DNA of 64,000 nucleotides from the NCBI GenBank assembly GCA_024233545.1, contig JACKPL010000001.1, positions 248,001 to 312,000 of the forward strand, given 5' to 3'. The translations under genes and the position numbers were made by a program. The notes beneath the pieces are model-generated. The model saw only the letters and a list, made by a program, of their open reading frames with translations, searched no databases and was not told the origin of the DNA. This DNA is from a bacterium (GTDB lineage: Bacteria > Auribacterota > Auribacteria > Auribacterales > Auribacteraceae). Positions 16,135-25,378 of this stretch are shown here, one piece after another; positions within the stretch are counted from its first letter, which is position 1; every line of letters starts with the position of its first letter.

Positions 16135-17577
16135 GTGTTAGTATATCTTCTGCTATTTGTTAATGCGGTAGCGCTTGTTGTAGCATTGCGGCTGTTCCAA
16201 AGGTGTTCTGTACTCAATCAAGAGCGGAGTATGCTTATTGATGAACGGAATACCATGGTAGATTTTCTGCGGGAAATTGGGGCGGCGTTTGCCGAAGCAG
16301 TAAGTATCGATGATTTGCTGACTATCGTGCTTCATACCGCTCGGTGCGCAACGGATGCCGAAGCCGGAGCAATATATATCACTTCCAATAAAGGCGATGA
16401 AATGACAGCTCATGTAATAGAAGGGCTGTTTCCGCCCCTTGTAGATATCCATTCGAACACAGAGAGAAAATGGACAAGCAAACAGAAATACATCCATGAA
16501 ATCGTTAAATCGTACCCGATAAAACCCGGGCAAGGAGTTTTGGGCAAAGTACTTGAAGACGGACAGCCTTGTATTATTGAAAATGATGAAGATAACCCGC
16601 ACCCGCTCATTCCGCGGTTTGCTTCGGAGTTTCTTAAACTTGATAATATAGTGGTGGTGCCGCTCAAAGTTAAAAATAAAATATACGGCGTTATGGCAGT
16701 GGTAAATAAACGCCAGAAAAAAGAGTTCGAATCGAAAGATTTGTCGATTTTGGAATCGTTAGGCGAACAGGCGGTAATTGCTTTGCTTAATTTTAAACTT
16801 TCCACCGAATTGGCAGAAAAAAAACAGGTTGAATGGGAAATGCGTGTTGCGGAAGATATTCAGCGCCTGTTGCTTCCGCAAGAATTACCACAGATACCCG
16901 GTTTTGAACTTGCCGCAATGAATAAACCGGTACGCACTGTCGGCGGTGATTATTACGATATCGTTAAACTCGACCATGAACGCTATGCCATTATTGTGGC
17001 TGATGTGTCGGGCAAAGGCGTTCCCGGTGCGATAACAATTGCGATTTTCCGTAGTTTGTTCCGCAATTATGCTCTCAAATTTCAGTCTCCGGCAAAAGTT
17101 TTGGTTGAAATCAATAACTGGCTGTACGGCGAGATCAAAGAAGATATGTTTATCACGGCTCTTTATGCAGTACTCTATCCAAAAGAGCGCCGTTTAGTGT
17201 GGAGCAGAGCAGGGCATGAACCGGTGCTCTTCTACTCAAAGCGAGAGAATGCAACCCATGTGTTTTCAGGTATGGGAATCATGATGGGCATGACGTTCGG
17301 CAGTGAATTCGACTCGTTTATCGAAGAAAACGAATTGATTATAGGGCCTGAAGACGTTATTATGCTGTATACCGATGGGTTGGTTGAAATCAAAGATGAA
17401 CACGGCCATGAATTCGGACGGGAAAATGTATGCGGCGTAATACGGGAGACAGCACATTGCAATGCGGGTACAATACTTGCCCAAATGAGTCAAAAAGTCA
17501 TCAATTTTTCTTCCACGTCGAACTTTCAAGACGACATTACAATGGTTGTTCTTAAAAAGAAACATAGTGTCGAATAG
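16135..17577 (+). CDS. GAF-domain PP2C (SpoIIE/RsbU-type) serine phosphatase
   Basis: 480 aa. Residues ~2-20 are one membrane helix, then a short coiled region and a GAF sensor domain (~45-220, ending in AVVNKRQKKEFESKDLSILE). A switch helix follows (AEDIQRLLLPQ, 239-249). The SpoIIE-type phosphatase domain covers ~255-478. Metal-binding aspartates are Asp272 (VGGDYYD) and Asp290 (VADVSGKG), plus the late MLYTDGLVE motif and FQDDITMVVL. It starts at GTG 16135 after AGGA. Its likely substrate is the STAS protein 46 bases upstream. The signal bound by GAF is unknown. No sigma factor partner is adjacent. Confidence 0.9.
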   Translation: MLVYLLLFVNAVALVVALRLFQRCSVLNQERSMLIDERNTMVDFLREIGAAFAEAVSIDDLLTIVLHTARCATDAEAGAIYITSNKGDEMTAHVIEGLFPPLVDIHSNTERKWTSKQKYIHEIVKSYPIKPGQGVLGKVLEDGQPCIIENDEDNPHPLIPRFASEFLKLDNIVVVPLKVKNKIYGVMAVVNKRQKKEFESKDLSILESLGEQAVIALLNFKLSTELAEKKQVEWEMRVAEDIQRLLLPQELPQIPGFELAAMNKPVRTVGGDYYDIVKLDHERYAIIVADVSGKGVPGAITIAIFRSLFRNYALKFQSPAKVLVEINNWLYGEIKEDMFITALYAVLYPKERRLVWSRAGHEPVLFYSKRENATHVFSGMGIMMGMTFGSEFDSFIEENELIIGPEDVIMLYTDGLVEIKDEHGHEFGRENVCGVIRETAHCNAGTILAQMSQKVINFSSTSNFQDDITMVVLKKKHSVE

Positions 17578-17632
17578 CGTTTCATACGCTCTATCCGTTC
17601 CGCTTGCTTCAGGAATGCTGGGAAAAATTATC

Positions 17633-17661
17633 TTGACAAAATAATGTACCGCCAGTATGCT
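17633..17661 (+). promoter_or_regulatory. Sigma-70 promoter of the grpE-dnaK-dnaJ block
   Basis: Perfect -35 TTGACA (17633-17638), 17-base spacer, TATGCT (17656-17661). The leader to grpE is about 134 nt and holds no CIRCE inverted repeat; no HrcA gene is present. Heat control, if any, must come by another route. Confidence 0.7.
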
Positions 17662-17801
17662 TTTTTCACTTAAAAACGGCACGTAACACCTCATTAAATA
17701 TTGTATGCGGTAGTGGCTTTGATGATGCATTGCCTCTGTTTGAATCTTGCAGGCTTGTATGAGAACACGCTGAATGCATACAGGTTACAGGAGGAACAAC
17801 A

Positions 17802-18437
17802 ATGAAAAAACATACTGCTTCTCAATCGGAAACAAAAAAAGCGGAATCTCCAAAAGAGAACCTTTCTCAAGAATATACTGAACAAACGGAAGAAGCCCAA
17901 CCGTCGCAATCTTCCGATGGTTCGGCACAAGCCGCCGAACCGACTGCCGAAGAAAAAGCTCAGGAGTACCTCGATCAGATGCTCCGTATTCAGGCGGAAT
18001 TTGATAACTATCGCAAACGGGTTATGCGGGAAAAATCAGATTTAATTAAGTATGCCAAAGAATCGATATTAACTGAATTACTTCCAATCCGCGATAATTT
18101 TTTACGGGCGCTTGCCGCACTTGAAGAACACATCAATAAGGAGAACCACAAGTTCTTTGAAGGCGTCGAATTGATCTTCCGGCAACTTGAACAGCTGATG
18201 GAGAAAAACAACGTTGTGCAGATTACCGCCCACGGACAGCAGTTTAACCCGCAGTTTCATAGTGCGGTACAGCAGATTGAGACAGACGAATATCCCGAAA
18301 ATACCGTTGTTCAGGAATTAGAGAAAGGATACATGTTTCATGATAAATTATTACGCCCTGCAACGGTGGTGGTTTCAAAGACGCCTATTCAAACTAATCA
18401 GGAGAACAATGAAGTATCCGGGAGTGGCAAAGAATAA
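17802..18437 (+). CDS. grpE: GrpE nucleotide-exchange factor
   Basis: Releases ADP from DnaK. 211 aa. Residues ~1-50 are a disordered, Gln/Glu/Ser-rich tail, residues ~50-130 form the long dimerising helix (QAEFDNYRKRVMREKSDL), and the C-terminal beta domain carries FNPQFHSAVQQ and GYMFHDKLLRPATVVVSK. The last ~20 residues (TNQENNEVSGSGKE) are an extra tail. A strong SD (AGGAGG) precedes ATG 17802. First gene of the chaperone block; dnaK follows after 85 bases. Confidence 0.96.
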   Translation: MKKHTASQSETKKAESPKENLSQEYTEQTEEAQPSQSSDGSAQAAEPTAEEKAQEYLDQMLRIQAEFDNYRKRVMREKSDLIKYAKESILTELLPIRDNFLRALAALEEHINKENHKFFEGVELIFRQLEQLMEKNNVVQITAHGQQFNPQFHSAVQQIETDEYPENTVVQELEKGYMFHDKLLRPATVVVSKTPIQTNQENNEVSGSGKE

Positions 18438-18522
18438 ATGCTCGGCGGCTTAAACTTTTTTTTAGACGATGTATCAAATTAAAAATAATTAAACATACGC
18501 AAACGTAATGGAGGAAAACCAC

Positions 18523-20466
18523 ATGGCTGTAAAAGGCAAAGTAATTGGTATAGACCTTGGCACAACCAACTCATGCGTAGCTGTAATGGAAGGCGGGGAA
18601 GCCGTTGTAATACCTAATGCGGAAGGCGGCCGAACCACCCCCTCGATTGTAGCATTTACCGAATCCGGCGATCAGATTGTCGGGTTGACTGCAAAACGGC
18701 AGGCAGTGACTAATCCGGAAAATACGATTTTTTCCATCAAACGGTTTATGGGGCGGCGTTACGAAGAAGTACCCGGCGAAATGAAAATGGTGCCTTATAA
18801 GGTAGTCAGCAAAAATGATATCGCGGCGGTAGAATCGCGCGGCAAAACATATTCTCCGCCGGAAATTTCTGCAAAAATCTTGCAGAAAATGAAGCAAACC
18901 GCTGAAGATTATCTCGGAACAACAGTCTCTCAGGCGGTGATTACCGTACCGGCATATTTTAATGACAGTCAGCGTCAGGCAACAAAAGATGCCGGCAAAA
19001 TCGCAGGACTAGAGGTACTCCGCATTATCAACGAACCTACCGCCGCGTCATTGGCGTATGGGCTTGATAAAGAAGGCGACCAGAAAATTGCCGTCTATGA
19101 CCTTGGCGGAGGAACCTTTGATATCTCGATTCTTCAACTCGGAGACGGTGTTTTTGAAGTGTTGTCAACAAACGGTGACACTCACCTCGGCGGAGATAAT
19201 TTCGATGACAAAATTATCGATTGGCTTGTCGGCGAATTTAAAAAAGATACAGGCATAAACCTCAAAAACGACAAAATGGCGCTTCAACGTTTGAAGGAAG
19301 CGGCAGAGAAAGCAAAATGCGAACTTTCGACTACGCTTGAGACAGAAATCAATTTACCTTTTATAACTGCCGATGCATCAGGCCCTAAACACCTTGCTCT
19401 GAAGCTTTCTCGATCGAAACTGGAACAGTTGGTCGGGGATTTGCTTGAGCGTACGAAAGAACCATGCCGCAAAGCGCTTAGCGATGCAAAGTTATCTGCC
19501 AGTGATATTGATGAAGTTATTCTGGTTGGCGGGCAGACTCGTATGCCGTCTGTCCAGAAAATTGTCAAAGATTTGTTCGGGCGTGAACCGCACAAAGGTG
19601 TAAACCCTGACGAAGTGGTGGCGCTTGGCGCGGCAATTCAAGGCGGTGTGCTTGGCGGTGAAGTAAAGGATGTGCTTCTGCTCGATGTTACTCCATTATC
19701 ATTGGGAATCGAAACATTGGGTGGTGTATTTACTAAGTTGATAGAGCGAAACACTACCATTCCCTGCCAACGCAAACAAACGTTTTCCACTGCCGCCGAC
19801 AATCAGCCGGCGGTGAGTATTCATGTCCTTCAAGGCGAACGTGAAATGGCCTCGGCTAACCGAACGCTTGGCAAATTTGACCTTGTCGGCATTCCGCCTG
19901 CTCCGCGCGGCATTCCTCAAATTGAAGTTGCATTTGACATTGATGCAAATGGCATTCTTCATGTCTCGGCAAAAGATTTAGGAACAGGCAAAGAGCAAAA
20001 AATCCGCATTGAATCTTCCAGCGGTTTATCGGAATCCGAAATTGACAAAATGGTTAAAGATGCCGAATCGCATGCGGAGGAAGATAAAAAGAAAAAAGAA
20101 CTCATAGAAATCCGCAATCAGGCTGATACCCTTGCATACAGCGTTGAAAAGACACTCAAAGAGCATGGCGATAAAATCTCCAAGGACGAAAAAGAAAATG
20201 TCGAGAAATCAGTCGCCGCTTTGCGCGAAAAACTGGATTCAGACGATAAAGCCGCTATCGAGTCGGCTATGGAAGAAGTAACCAAAGCTTCGCACAAATT
20301 AAGCGAAATAATGTATCAGGAAGCGGCAAAAAAAGCGCAAGAACAACAAACAGCAGGTTCGGAGAAAGCAGGCAGTTCGGAAAAACCGGCTGATGGCAAC
20401 AAAAAAACCGGTTCTGATGATGATGTCGTCGATGCTGAATTTGAGGAAGTTGACGACGATAAGTAA
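18523..20466 (+). CDS. dnaK: Hsp70 chaperone DnaK
   Basis: ATP-driven cytosolic chaperone working with DnaJ and GrpE. 647 aa. ATPase domain ~1-385 (IGIDLGTTNSCVAV, VITVPAYFNDSQRQATKDAG, NEPTAASLAYG, AVYDLGGGTFDISIL, VGGQTRMPSVQ). Linker DVLLLDVTPLSLG, then the substrate domain and lid. The disordered tail ends DAEFEEVDDDK. An upstream ATG (18508) is in frame, but GGAGG at 18510-18514 fits ATG 18523 (MAVKGKVIG). The length and lobe features are of the Gram-negative type. dnaJ follows after 33 bases. Confidence 0.97.
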   Translation: MAVKGKVIGIDLGTTNSCVAVMEGGEAVVIPNAEGGRTTPSIVAFTESGDQIVGLTAKRQAVTNPENTIFSIKRFMGRRYEEVPGEMKMVPYKVVSKNDIAAVESRGKTYSPPEISAKILQKMKQTAEDYLGTTVSQAVITVPAYFNDSQRQATKDAGKIAGLEVLRIINEPTAASLAYGLDKEGDQKIAVYDLGGGTFDISILQLGDGVFEVLSTNGDTHLGGDNFDDKIIDWLVGEFKKDTGINLKNDKMALQRLKEAAEKAKCELSTTLETEINLPFITADASGPKHLALKLSRSKLEQLVGDLLERTKEPCRKALSDAKLSASDIDEVILVGGQTRMPSVQKIVKDLFGREPHKGVNPDEVVALGAAIQGGVLGGEVKDVLLLDVTPLSLGIETLGGVFTKLIERNTTIPCQRKQTFSTAADNQPAVSIHVLQGEREMASANRTLGKFDLVGIPPAPRGIPQIEVAFDIDANGILHVSAKDLGTGKEQKIRIESSSGLSESEIDKMVKDAESHAEEDKKKKELIEIRNQADTLAYSVEKTLKEHGDKISKDEKENVEKSVAALREKLDSDDKAAIESAMEEVTKASHKLSEIMYQEAAKKAQEQQTAGSEKAGSSEKPADGNKKTGSDDDVVDAEFEEVDDDK

Positions 20467-20499
20467 AATAACAAAAAGACGTAGCGAAATGTGGTATAT

Positions 20500-21651
20500 A
20501 TGGCAAAACGGGATTACTATGAAATACTAGGGCTTAGTAAAGGCGCTTCCGTTGATGAAATAAAAAAAGCGTACCGGAAAATGGCGGTAAAATATCATCC
20601 CGATAAAAATCCGGGTGATAAAAATGCGGAAGAACGCTTCAAAGAAGCCGCGGAAGCCTACGAGATACTATCTGATGATAAAAAGCGGAAAATGTACGAT
20701 CAATATGGACATGAAGGCGTAAGCGGACAGTTTAGCCAAGGCGGGTTTCAGTGGTCGGATTTTACTCATTTTAGTGACGTCGAAGACATACTCGGCGGAA
20801 TTTTTGGCGGAAGCGGCGGAATTTTCGGCGACTTATTCGGATCGCGCCGGTCGGGGGGCGGAGGACAACGTGCGGTGCGCGGCGATGATTTACGGTACGA
20901 TCTGTCCATTGACTTTCTCGAAGCCGCTCAAGGAACAACAAAAGAAATCAAATTCAAAAAATTGTCCGCTTGTTCTCAGTGCGGCGGCAATGGCGCGGAA
21001 CCGGGAACACAACGGGTAACGTGTCCTAAATGTCGTGGTGCTGGACAAGTGCGTATGGCACAGGGTTTTTTTTCTATTAACCGTACCTGTGATGCATGTA
21101 AGGGGATTGGAACAGTGGCTCAGACTCCATGCTCTATGTGTTCGGGGCAGGGAAGAATGGTTAAGACCAAAAAGCTGTCGGTAAAAATCCCTGCAGGAAT
21201 CGAAGACGGTTCACAGATGAAATTAACCGGTGAAGGCGAAGAAGGAATGTTAGGCGGCCCGGCAGGTAATTTGTATGTTGTCGTTCATGTTAAAGAGCAC
21301 CCCTTCTTTCAGCGACAGGGAGATGATATTATTTGCGAAGTGCCGATAAGTTTCCCTAAAGCGGCGCTCGGCGGTGAAATTGAAGTGCCAACACTTGACA
21401 GTAAAGTCAAAATAAAAATTCCTGAAGGAACACAAAGCGGGAAAGTATTTCGCCTGCGCGGAAAGGGCGTCCCTAGTTTACGCGGATACGGACAAGGGGA
21501 TTTGCATATAAAAGTTTTCATCGAAACTCCCACACAATTAACCGCAGAACAACAAACTTTGTTGCAGAGATTTGCAGAAATCAGCGGTGAAGACGTATAC
21601 CCTATGACGAATTCGTTTCTCAAGAAGGCAAAAAAAATTTTTAAAGGATAA
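20500..21651 (+). CDS. dnaJ: Co-chaperone DnaJ
   Basis: Stimulates DnaK ATPase and delivers substrates. 383 aa. J domain 1-70 with the HPD motif (KYHPDKNPGD), a Gly/Phe-rich linker (~75-125, FGGSGGIFGDLFGS), and four zinc motifs CSQCGGNG, CPKCRGAG, CDACKGIG and CSMCSGQG, all complete. Two beta-barrel C-terminal domains follow. Of two in-frame starts (GTG 20491, ATG 20500), the ATG gives the standard MAKRDYYEIL. The ribosome-binding site is weak, so expression may depend on coupling to dnaK. Confidence 0.96.
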   Translation: MAKRDYYEILGLSKGASVDEIKKAYRKMAVKYHPDKNPGDKNAEERFKEAAEAYEILSDDKKRKMYDQYGHEGVSGQFSQGGFQWSDFTHFSDVEDILGGIFGGSGGIFGDLFGSRRSGGGGQRAVRGDDLRYDLSIDFLEAAQGTTKEIKFKKLSACSQCGGNGAEPGTQRVTCPKCRGAGQVRMAQGFFSINRTCDACKGIGTVAQTPCSMCSGQGRMVKTKKLSVKIPAGIEDGSQMKLTGEGEEGMLGGPAGNLYVVVHVKEHPFFQRQGDDIICEVPISFPKAALGGEIEVPTLDSKVKIKIPEGTQSGKVFRLRGKGVPSLRGYGQGDLHIKVFIETPTQLTAEQQTLLQRFAEISGEDVYPMTNSFLKKAKKIFKG

Positions 21652-21660
21652 TGATTTTCG

Positions 21661-22416
21661 GTGAGAGAACGGCGTTTTTTTGCTCCTTCACACTGTTGGC
21701 ATGGCGATTGTATTTCACTCGATACCGAACAAAGCCGCCATATAACGACTGTACTTCGCCTTAAAATCGGCAATAGCCTGATCTGTTTTGATGAAACTGG
21801 AAGGCGCGCGAAAGCGCACATCGCATCTATTGAGCGTGGGAAAATAGTGCTTACTATTGAGAGCGAGTTTTTTACAGACGAAAAGCCTTTGAAAAAAGTT
21901 ACTCTTGCACAGTCGCTTATAAAACCGCACAACATGGATTTTATTGTGCAGAAAAGTGTTGAACTCGGTGTTTCTGCTTTGATCCCCTTTTATTCCGCAT
22001 ATTCTGTAGTTAAACTTGATGATAAGCGCCAAGAATCCAAAATGAACCGTTGGCAGAAAATCGTGATTGAAGCGGTACAGCAATGCGAGCGGAATACCAT
22101 TCCTCATATTGCTCCGATACTTTCCTTTGAGTCTTTGCTTGAAACTTTTCGGGAATATGATATAATTTTTGTTGCTCATCCATACGGCACATGCAAGGAT
22201 ATTGCGGATTATGTAGATACTGCGCGCACTATAATGGTTGTTATTGGGCCGGAAGGAGGGTTTACAGCAGAAGAAATGGATGCTTTTCTATCAATTAAGA
22301 ATGTTGTCGGATTTAGATTTAATGAACATATACTGCGCGCTGAAACAGCCGCGTTGAGCAGTCTGGCTATTCTTGAGTATATGATTTTAAGGAATGCAAT
22401 CGGCGATGCAAGATAA
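21661..22416 (+). CDS. rsmE: 16S rRNA (uracil-1498-N3)-methyltransferase
   Basis: SPOUT-class methyltransferase modifying U1498 of 16S rRNA. 251 aa with an N-terminal PUA-like domain (~1-75) and a C-terminal trefoil-knot domain. Diagnostic motifs are VVIGPEGGFTAEEMDAF and FNEHILRAETAALSSLAI. It begins at GTG 21661, nine bases after dnaJ, with AAAGGA in the last dnaJ codons, a frequent dnaJ-rsmE order. It overlaps the mtaB start by about 11 bases. Confidence 0.93.
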   Translation: MRERRFFAPSHCWHGDCISLDTEQSRHITTVLRLKIGNSLICFDETGRRAKAHIASIERGKIVLTIESEFFTDEKPLKKVTLAQSLIKPHNMDFIVQKSVELGVSALIPFYSAYSVVKLDDKRQESKMNRWQKIVIEAVQQCERNTIPHIAPILSFESLLETFREYDIIFVAHPYGTCKDIADYVDTARTIMVVIGPEGGFTAEEMDAFLSIKNVVGFRFNEHILRAETAALSSLAILEYMILRNAIGDAR

Positions 22417-23734
22417 AACGTTTTATTTATATACGCTTGGATGCAAAGCGAATCAATATGATTCTCAAGTTATTCGGGAAGGATTGCTCAAATCCGGATT
22501 TAGCGAAGCGCCTGCAGATGAAGCGCATTTTTCGATTATCAATTCCTGCACAGTTACGGCTCAAGCAGATAATAAAGCGCGTAAACAAATCCGCGCTATC
22601 ATTACTCGCAACCCGTCTTCCAAAATACTCATAACCGGTTGTGGGGCAAAGAAACATGAAGATTTGTTTGCTGATTCTCCTCAAGTGGTGTTTATTGGCG
22701 GCAATGAATTTAAAGACCGTATCGTCGGCATCGTGAACGATTATATTGAAAATTATCATGGTATGACGTTCAATTTCCCTGATTTGAATACTATATCTTC
22801 CGATAGCCATGCTGTACATATTACTGCATTCGAAGGGCACACCCGTGTATTTGTAAAGGTTCAGGATGGATGCGAAGCGTACTGTACGTATTGTACAATT
22901 CCTTATGAACGAGGAGATTCACGAAGCAGGGAAATTGATGATGTTTGCAAAGAAGTGGAAGGGCTGGCGAAGAACGGGTTTCACGAGATAGTTTTAACGG
23001 GGATTCATTTAGCCCAATATAAAACGAATGAGGGGAAATTATTGACCGATTTAATGCGGGCGCTGGTACAAATATCCGATGTCAAGCGTCTTCGTTTGAG
23101 TTCGCTTGAACCGCACGATTTTCCTGATGATTTCCCTCAGCTGTTTGCCAGTTCTGATATTATTCAGCCTCATTTGCATTTGCCTATTCAAAGCGGAAAT
23201 AACAATATCTTAAAAAAAATGAACCGGCGGTATACTGTAGAGCGTTATCGCGAAATAGTAGCTGAAATTCGCCGGCTGAAACCGGATTTTCTCCTGACAA
23301 CCGATTTTATTGTCGGTTTTCCGACGGAAACAGAAGAACGTTTTATGAACTCATTGGAAAATGTGTTGGATATTGGTTTTTCGAAAGTGCATATTTTCCC
23401 TTTTTCAGCGCGCCGCGGGACACCTGCTGAAAAGATGCATGGCAAAGTATCGAAAGAGGACATTAGGAGACGCGTGAAATATGCTATCAACGAAACATAT
23501 AAAAAAGCGTTTGAAATAAAACAGTCGTTTATCGGCAGAGACTTTGAAGTGCTGGTGGAATCAACGCCGGAAAAAGAAACCGGAAATTGGTCTGGTTTTA
23601 CTCCGAACTACCTGAAAGTGCAGTTTGCGTCTGATGCCAATCTCGCGAATAGTTTTGTGCCGGTTCAACTCAAACAGGTTCTGTATGGCGACGAACCCAT
23701 AATGGGAGAACTGCTCCATGTCAGTAGAATTTAG
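22406..23734 (+). CDS. mtaB: tRNA t6A37 methylthiotransferase MtaB
   Basis: Radical-SAM enzyme converting t6A37 to ms2t6A37 in tRNA; needs two [4Fe-4S] clusters. 442 aa from the chosen start. The UPF0004 domain has its three cluster cysteines in LGCKANQYD, INSCTVTAQ and ITGCGAKK. The radical-SAM motif is CEAYCTYCTIP (CxxxCxxC), and a C-terminal TRAM-like domain follows. ATG 22394 directly abuts AAGGA, so ATG 22406 with normal spacing is favoured. MiaB is less likely because of the LGCKANQYDSQ signature. It overlaps cvpA by 17 bases. Confidence 0.92.
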   Translation: MQDKTFYLYTLGCKANQYDSQVIREGLLKSGFSEAPADEAHFSIINSCTVTAQADNKARKQIRAIITRNPSSKILITGCGAKKHEDLFADSPQVVFIGGNEFKDRIVGIVNDYIENYHGMTFNFPDLNTISSDSHAVHITAFEGHTRVFVKVQDGCEAYCTYCTIPYERGDSRSREIDDVCKEVEGLAKNGFHEIVLTGIHLAQYKTNEGKLLTDLMRALVQISDVKRLRLSSLEPHDFPDDFPQLFASSDIIQPHLHLPIQSGNNNILKKMNRRYTVERYREIVAEIRRLKPDFLLTTDFIVGFPTETEERFMNSLENVLDIGFSKVHIFPFSARRGTPAEKMHGKVSKEDIRRRVKYAINETYKKAFEIKQSFIGRDFEVLVESTPEKETGNWSGFTPNYLKVQFASDANLANSFVPVQLKQVLYGDEPIMGELLHVSRI

Positions 23735-24299
23735 TTGGATTGACGTTCTTATTGTACTGATAACAATTTTTTTTGCAATTCGCGGATACAAACGAGGGTT
23801 ATCCGGCGAGCTTCTTTCTATTATAACGTTATTTCTCTCTTTTTTACTCGCATACCATTATTTTAGTTTTGTTGCGGTTCGGTTGGAACGTTCAATCGGA
23901 TTGGTGCCGGTAATAGCAAATATTTTTGGATATATTATTGTATTCGTTTCAGTCTATATAGTGTGCAGTGCGATAAGTTTTTTAATAAAAAAAATTATGC
24001 AATGGTCGTTTGTGGCAGGCCTTGACAAAGCAGGCGGTGTTTTGTTTGGTGTGGTGCGCAGTATCTGTTTAGTGTCTGTCGTTTTGGTGCTTCTTGGCAT
24101 GTTGCATATGCCTTCTCTCAGCAACCGCATTGCGGAACGTTCGTTTCTTGCGCGGTATATTATGCTTGTATCACCCTATATTTACGAAACGACTTTTATG
24201 TTGTGGCGCGATTCCCGAAATTTTGATGCACAGAAGTTTTCGAATTCGATTGCTGAAGATTCACAACGGTATCGAAATCAAGAAAAGCGCGGGAAATAA
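23718..24299 (+). CDS. cvpA: CvpA-family membrane protein
   Basis: 193 aa with four predicted membrane helices (about 8-28, 33-52, 64-90 and 108-130) and the family pattern DVLIVLITIFFAIRGYKRG and GLDKAGGVLFGVVRS. CvpA proteins are linked to colicin V export and envelope stress tolerance in E. coli; the molecular role is not settled. The C-terminal ~50 residues are polar and cytosolic or periplasmic. The start lies inside mtaB (17-base overlap), so translation is coupled. Confidence 0.85.
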   Translation: MSVEFSWIDVLIVLITIFFAIRGYKRGLSGELLSIITLFLSFLLAYHYFSFVAVRLERSIGLVPVIANIFGYIIVFVSVYIVCSAISFLIKKIMQWSFVAGLDKAGGVLFGVVRSICLVSVVLVLLGMLHMPSLSNRIAERSFLARYIMLVSPYIYETTFMLWRDSRNFDAQKFSNSIAEDSQRYRNQEKRGK

Positions 24300-24395
24300 C
24301 GGTTTTCCGCTTCGTTGCTATTGTATAATGCACAAAACAACACGGCTAATTTCCAAGAAAGATAAGTTTTAATACATAACCACTATGGAGGCCAT

Positions 24396-25355
24396 ATGAA
24401 ACTGAAAGATATTTACCGCGCCGCAATTGAGTTAGGCATTGATAAAGACCCGCGAGGAAGAGCAGGAGTGGAAGCTGAGTTGTCAGAACTGCGTAAAGCA
24501 TATGACAACATGACCGATGTGCAGAAAGTTGCGTTTAATACCGAACGCCTTGAGAATCCTTATGCCGATTCTATGATACTTCACGGCGATCCGGATATGG
24601 AAGTTAAATCGGTTATGGTGGGGATAGATATTGAAACCGGAGAGATAGTATTGGCAGACCGCTTGCGTGAAAAGCGCGGCGGGCATCCGAATCTTGTGTT
24701 TGCTCATCATCCTGAAGGGCGTGCTTTGGCAGGGTTTTATAATGTGATGTTTATGCAGGCGGATATCCTTCACCGAGCAGGTGTGCCTATCAATATCGGC
24801 GAATTTCTGATTCAGGAACGGCATACAGAAGTCGAGCGCGGTATAATGCCGATTAACCATACCCGCACGGTTGACAGTGCAAAACTGCTTAATGTGCCGC
24901 TTATGTGTATTCATACCCCCGCCGATAACTGCGTCGTAGCGTTTCTTGAGCAGTTGATTACTGAAAAAACACCCAAAACATTGCGCGATATCATTAGCCT
25001 TCTCAAAGAAATTCCTGAATATAAATTGTCAATAGAACAAAATGCTCCGCCCCGATTGATTGTCGGCAGTGAGTCAAATCGCGCTGGTAAAATTTTTGTG
25101 GACATGACCGGCGGAACTGAAGGGTCGAAAAAGAATTACGAACACCTTGCCGTTGCCGGAGTCAGTACAATTCTGGCAATGCACATGACGAAAGATCATA
25201 TTCAGGAAGCCCAAAAGCATCATCTCAATGTGATTATTGCAGGCCATATTTCCAGTGATAATCTGGGTGTAAACCTTGTGCTTGATAAAATACTGAGCCA
25301 GGGAGAATTAGACGTGATCCCCAGTTCAGGGTTTTATCGGATCGACCGGCGATAA
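24396..25355 (+). CDS. NIF3-like di-metal protein
   Basis: Member of the NIF3/YbgI superfamily by its metal-site motifs: VFAHHPEG (compare the paired His of YbgI), CIHTPADN, and the late AGHISSDNLGVNLV. 319 aa, longer than the minimal ~250. An N-terminal ~70-residue helical extension (LSELRKAYDNMTDVQKVAF) precedes the fold. Biochemical function of this family is uncertain; annotations as GTP cyclohydrolase I type 2 rest on limited evidence. The start has a strong SD (TGGAGG). It lies 96 bases after cvpA (a TATAAT at 24324-24329 could be an internal -10, without a clear -35) and 23 before dnaG. Confidence 0.75.
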   Translation: MKLKDIYRAAIELGIDKDPRGRAGVEAELSELRKAYDNMTDVQKVAFNTERLENPYADSMILHGDPDMEVKSVMVGIDIETGEIVLADRLREKRGGHPNLVFAHHPEGRALAGFYNVMFMQADILHRAGVPINIGEFLIQERHTEVERGIMPINHTRTVDSAKLLNVPLMCIHTPADNCVVAFLEQLITEKTPKTLRDIISLLKEIPEYKLSIEQNAPPRLIVGSESNRAGKIFVDMTGGTEGSKKNYEHLAVAGVSTILAMHMTKDHIQEAQKHHLNVIIAGHISSDNLGVNLVLDKILSQGELDVIPSSGFYRIDRR

Positions 25356-25378
25356 GAAGTCGCAAAAGGATAACAAGA

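Noticed and set aside
17578..17801. CIRCE element or heat-shock sigma promoter upstream of grpE
   Set aside because: No TTAGCACTC/GAGTGCTAA pair is present; only a normal sigma-70 promoter is seen.
24324..24329. TATAAT as an internal promoter before the NIF3-like gene
   Set aside because: No -35 element at 16-18 bases; mentioned only in the gene entry.
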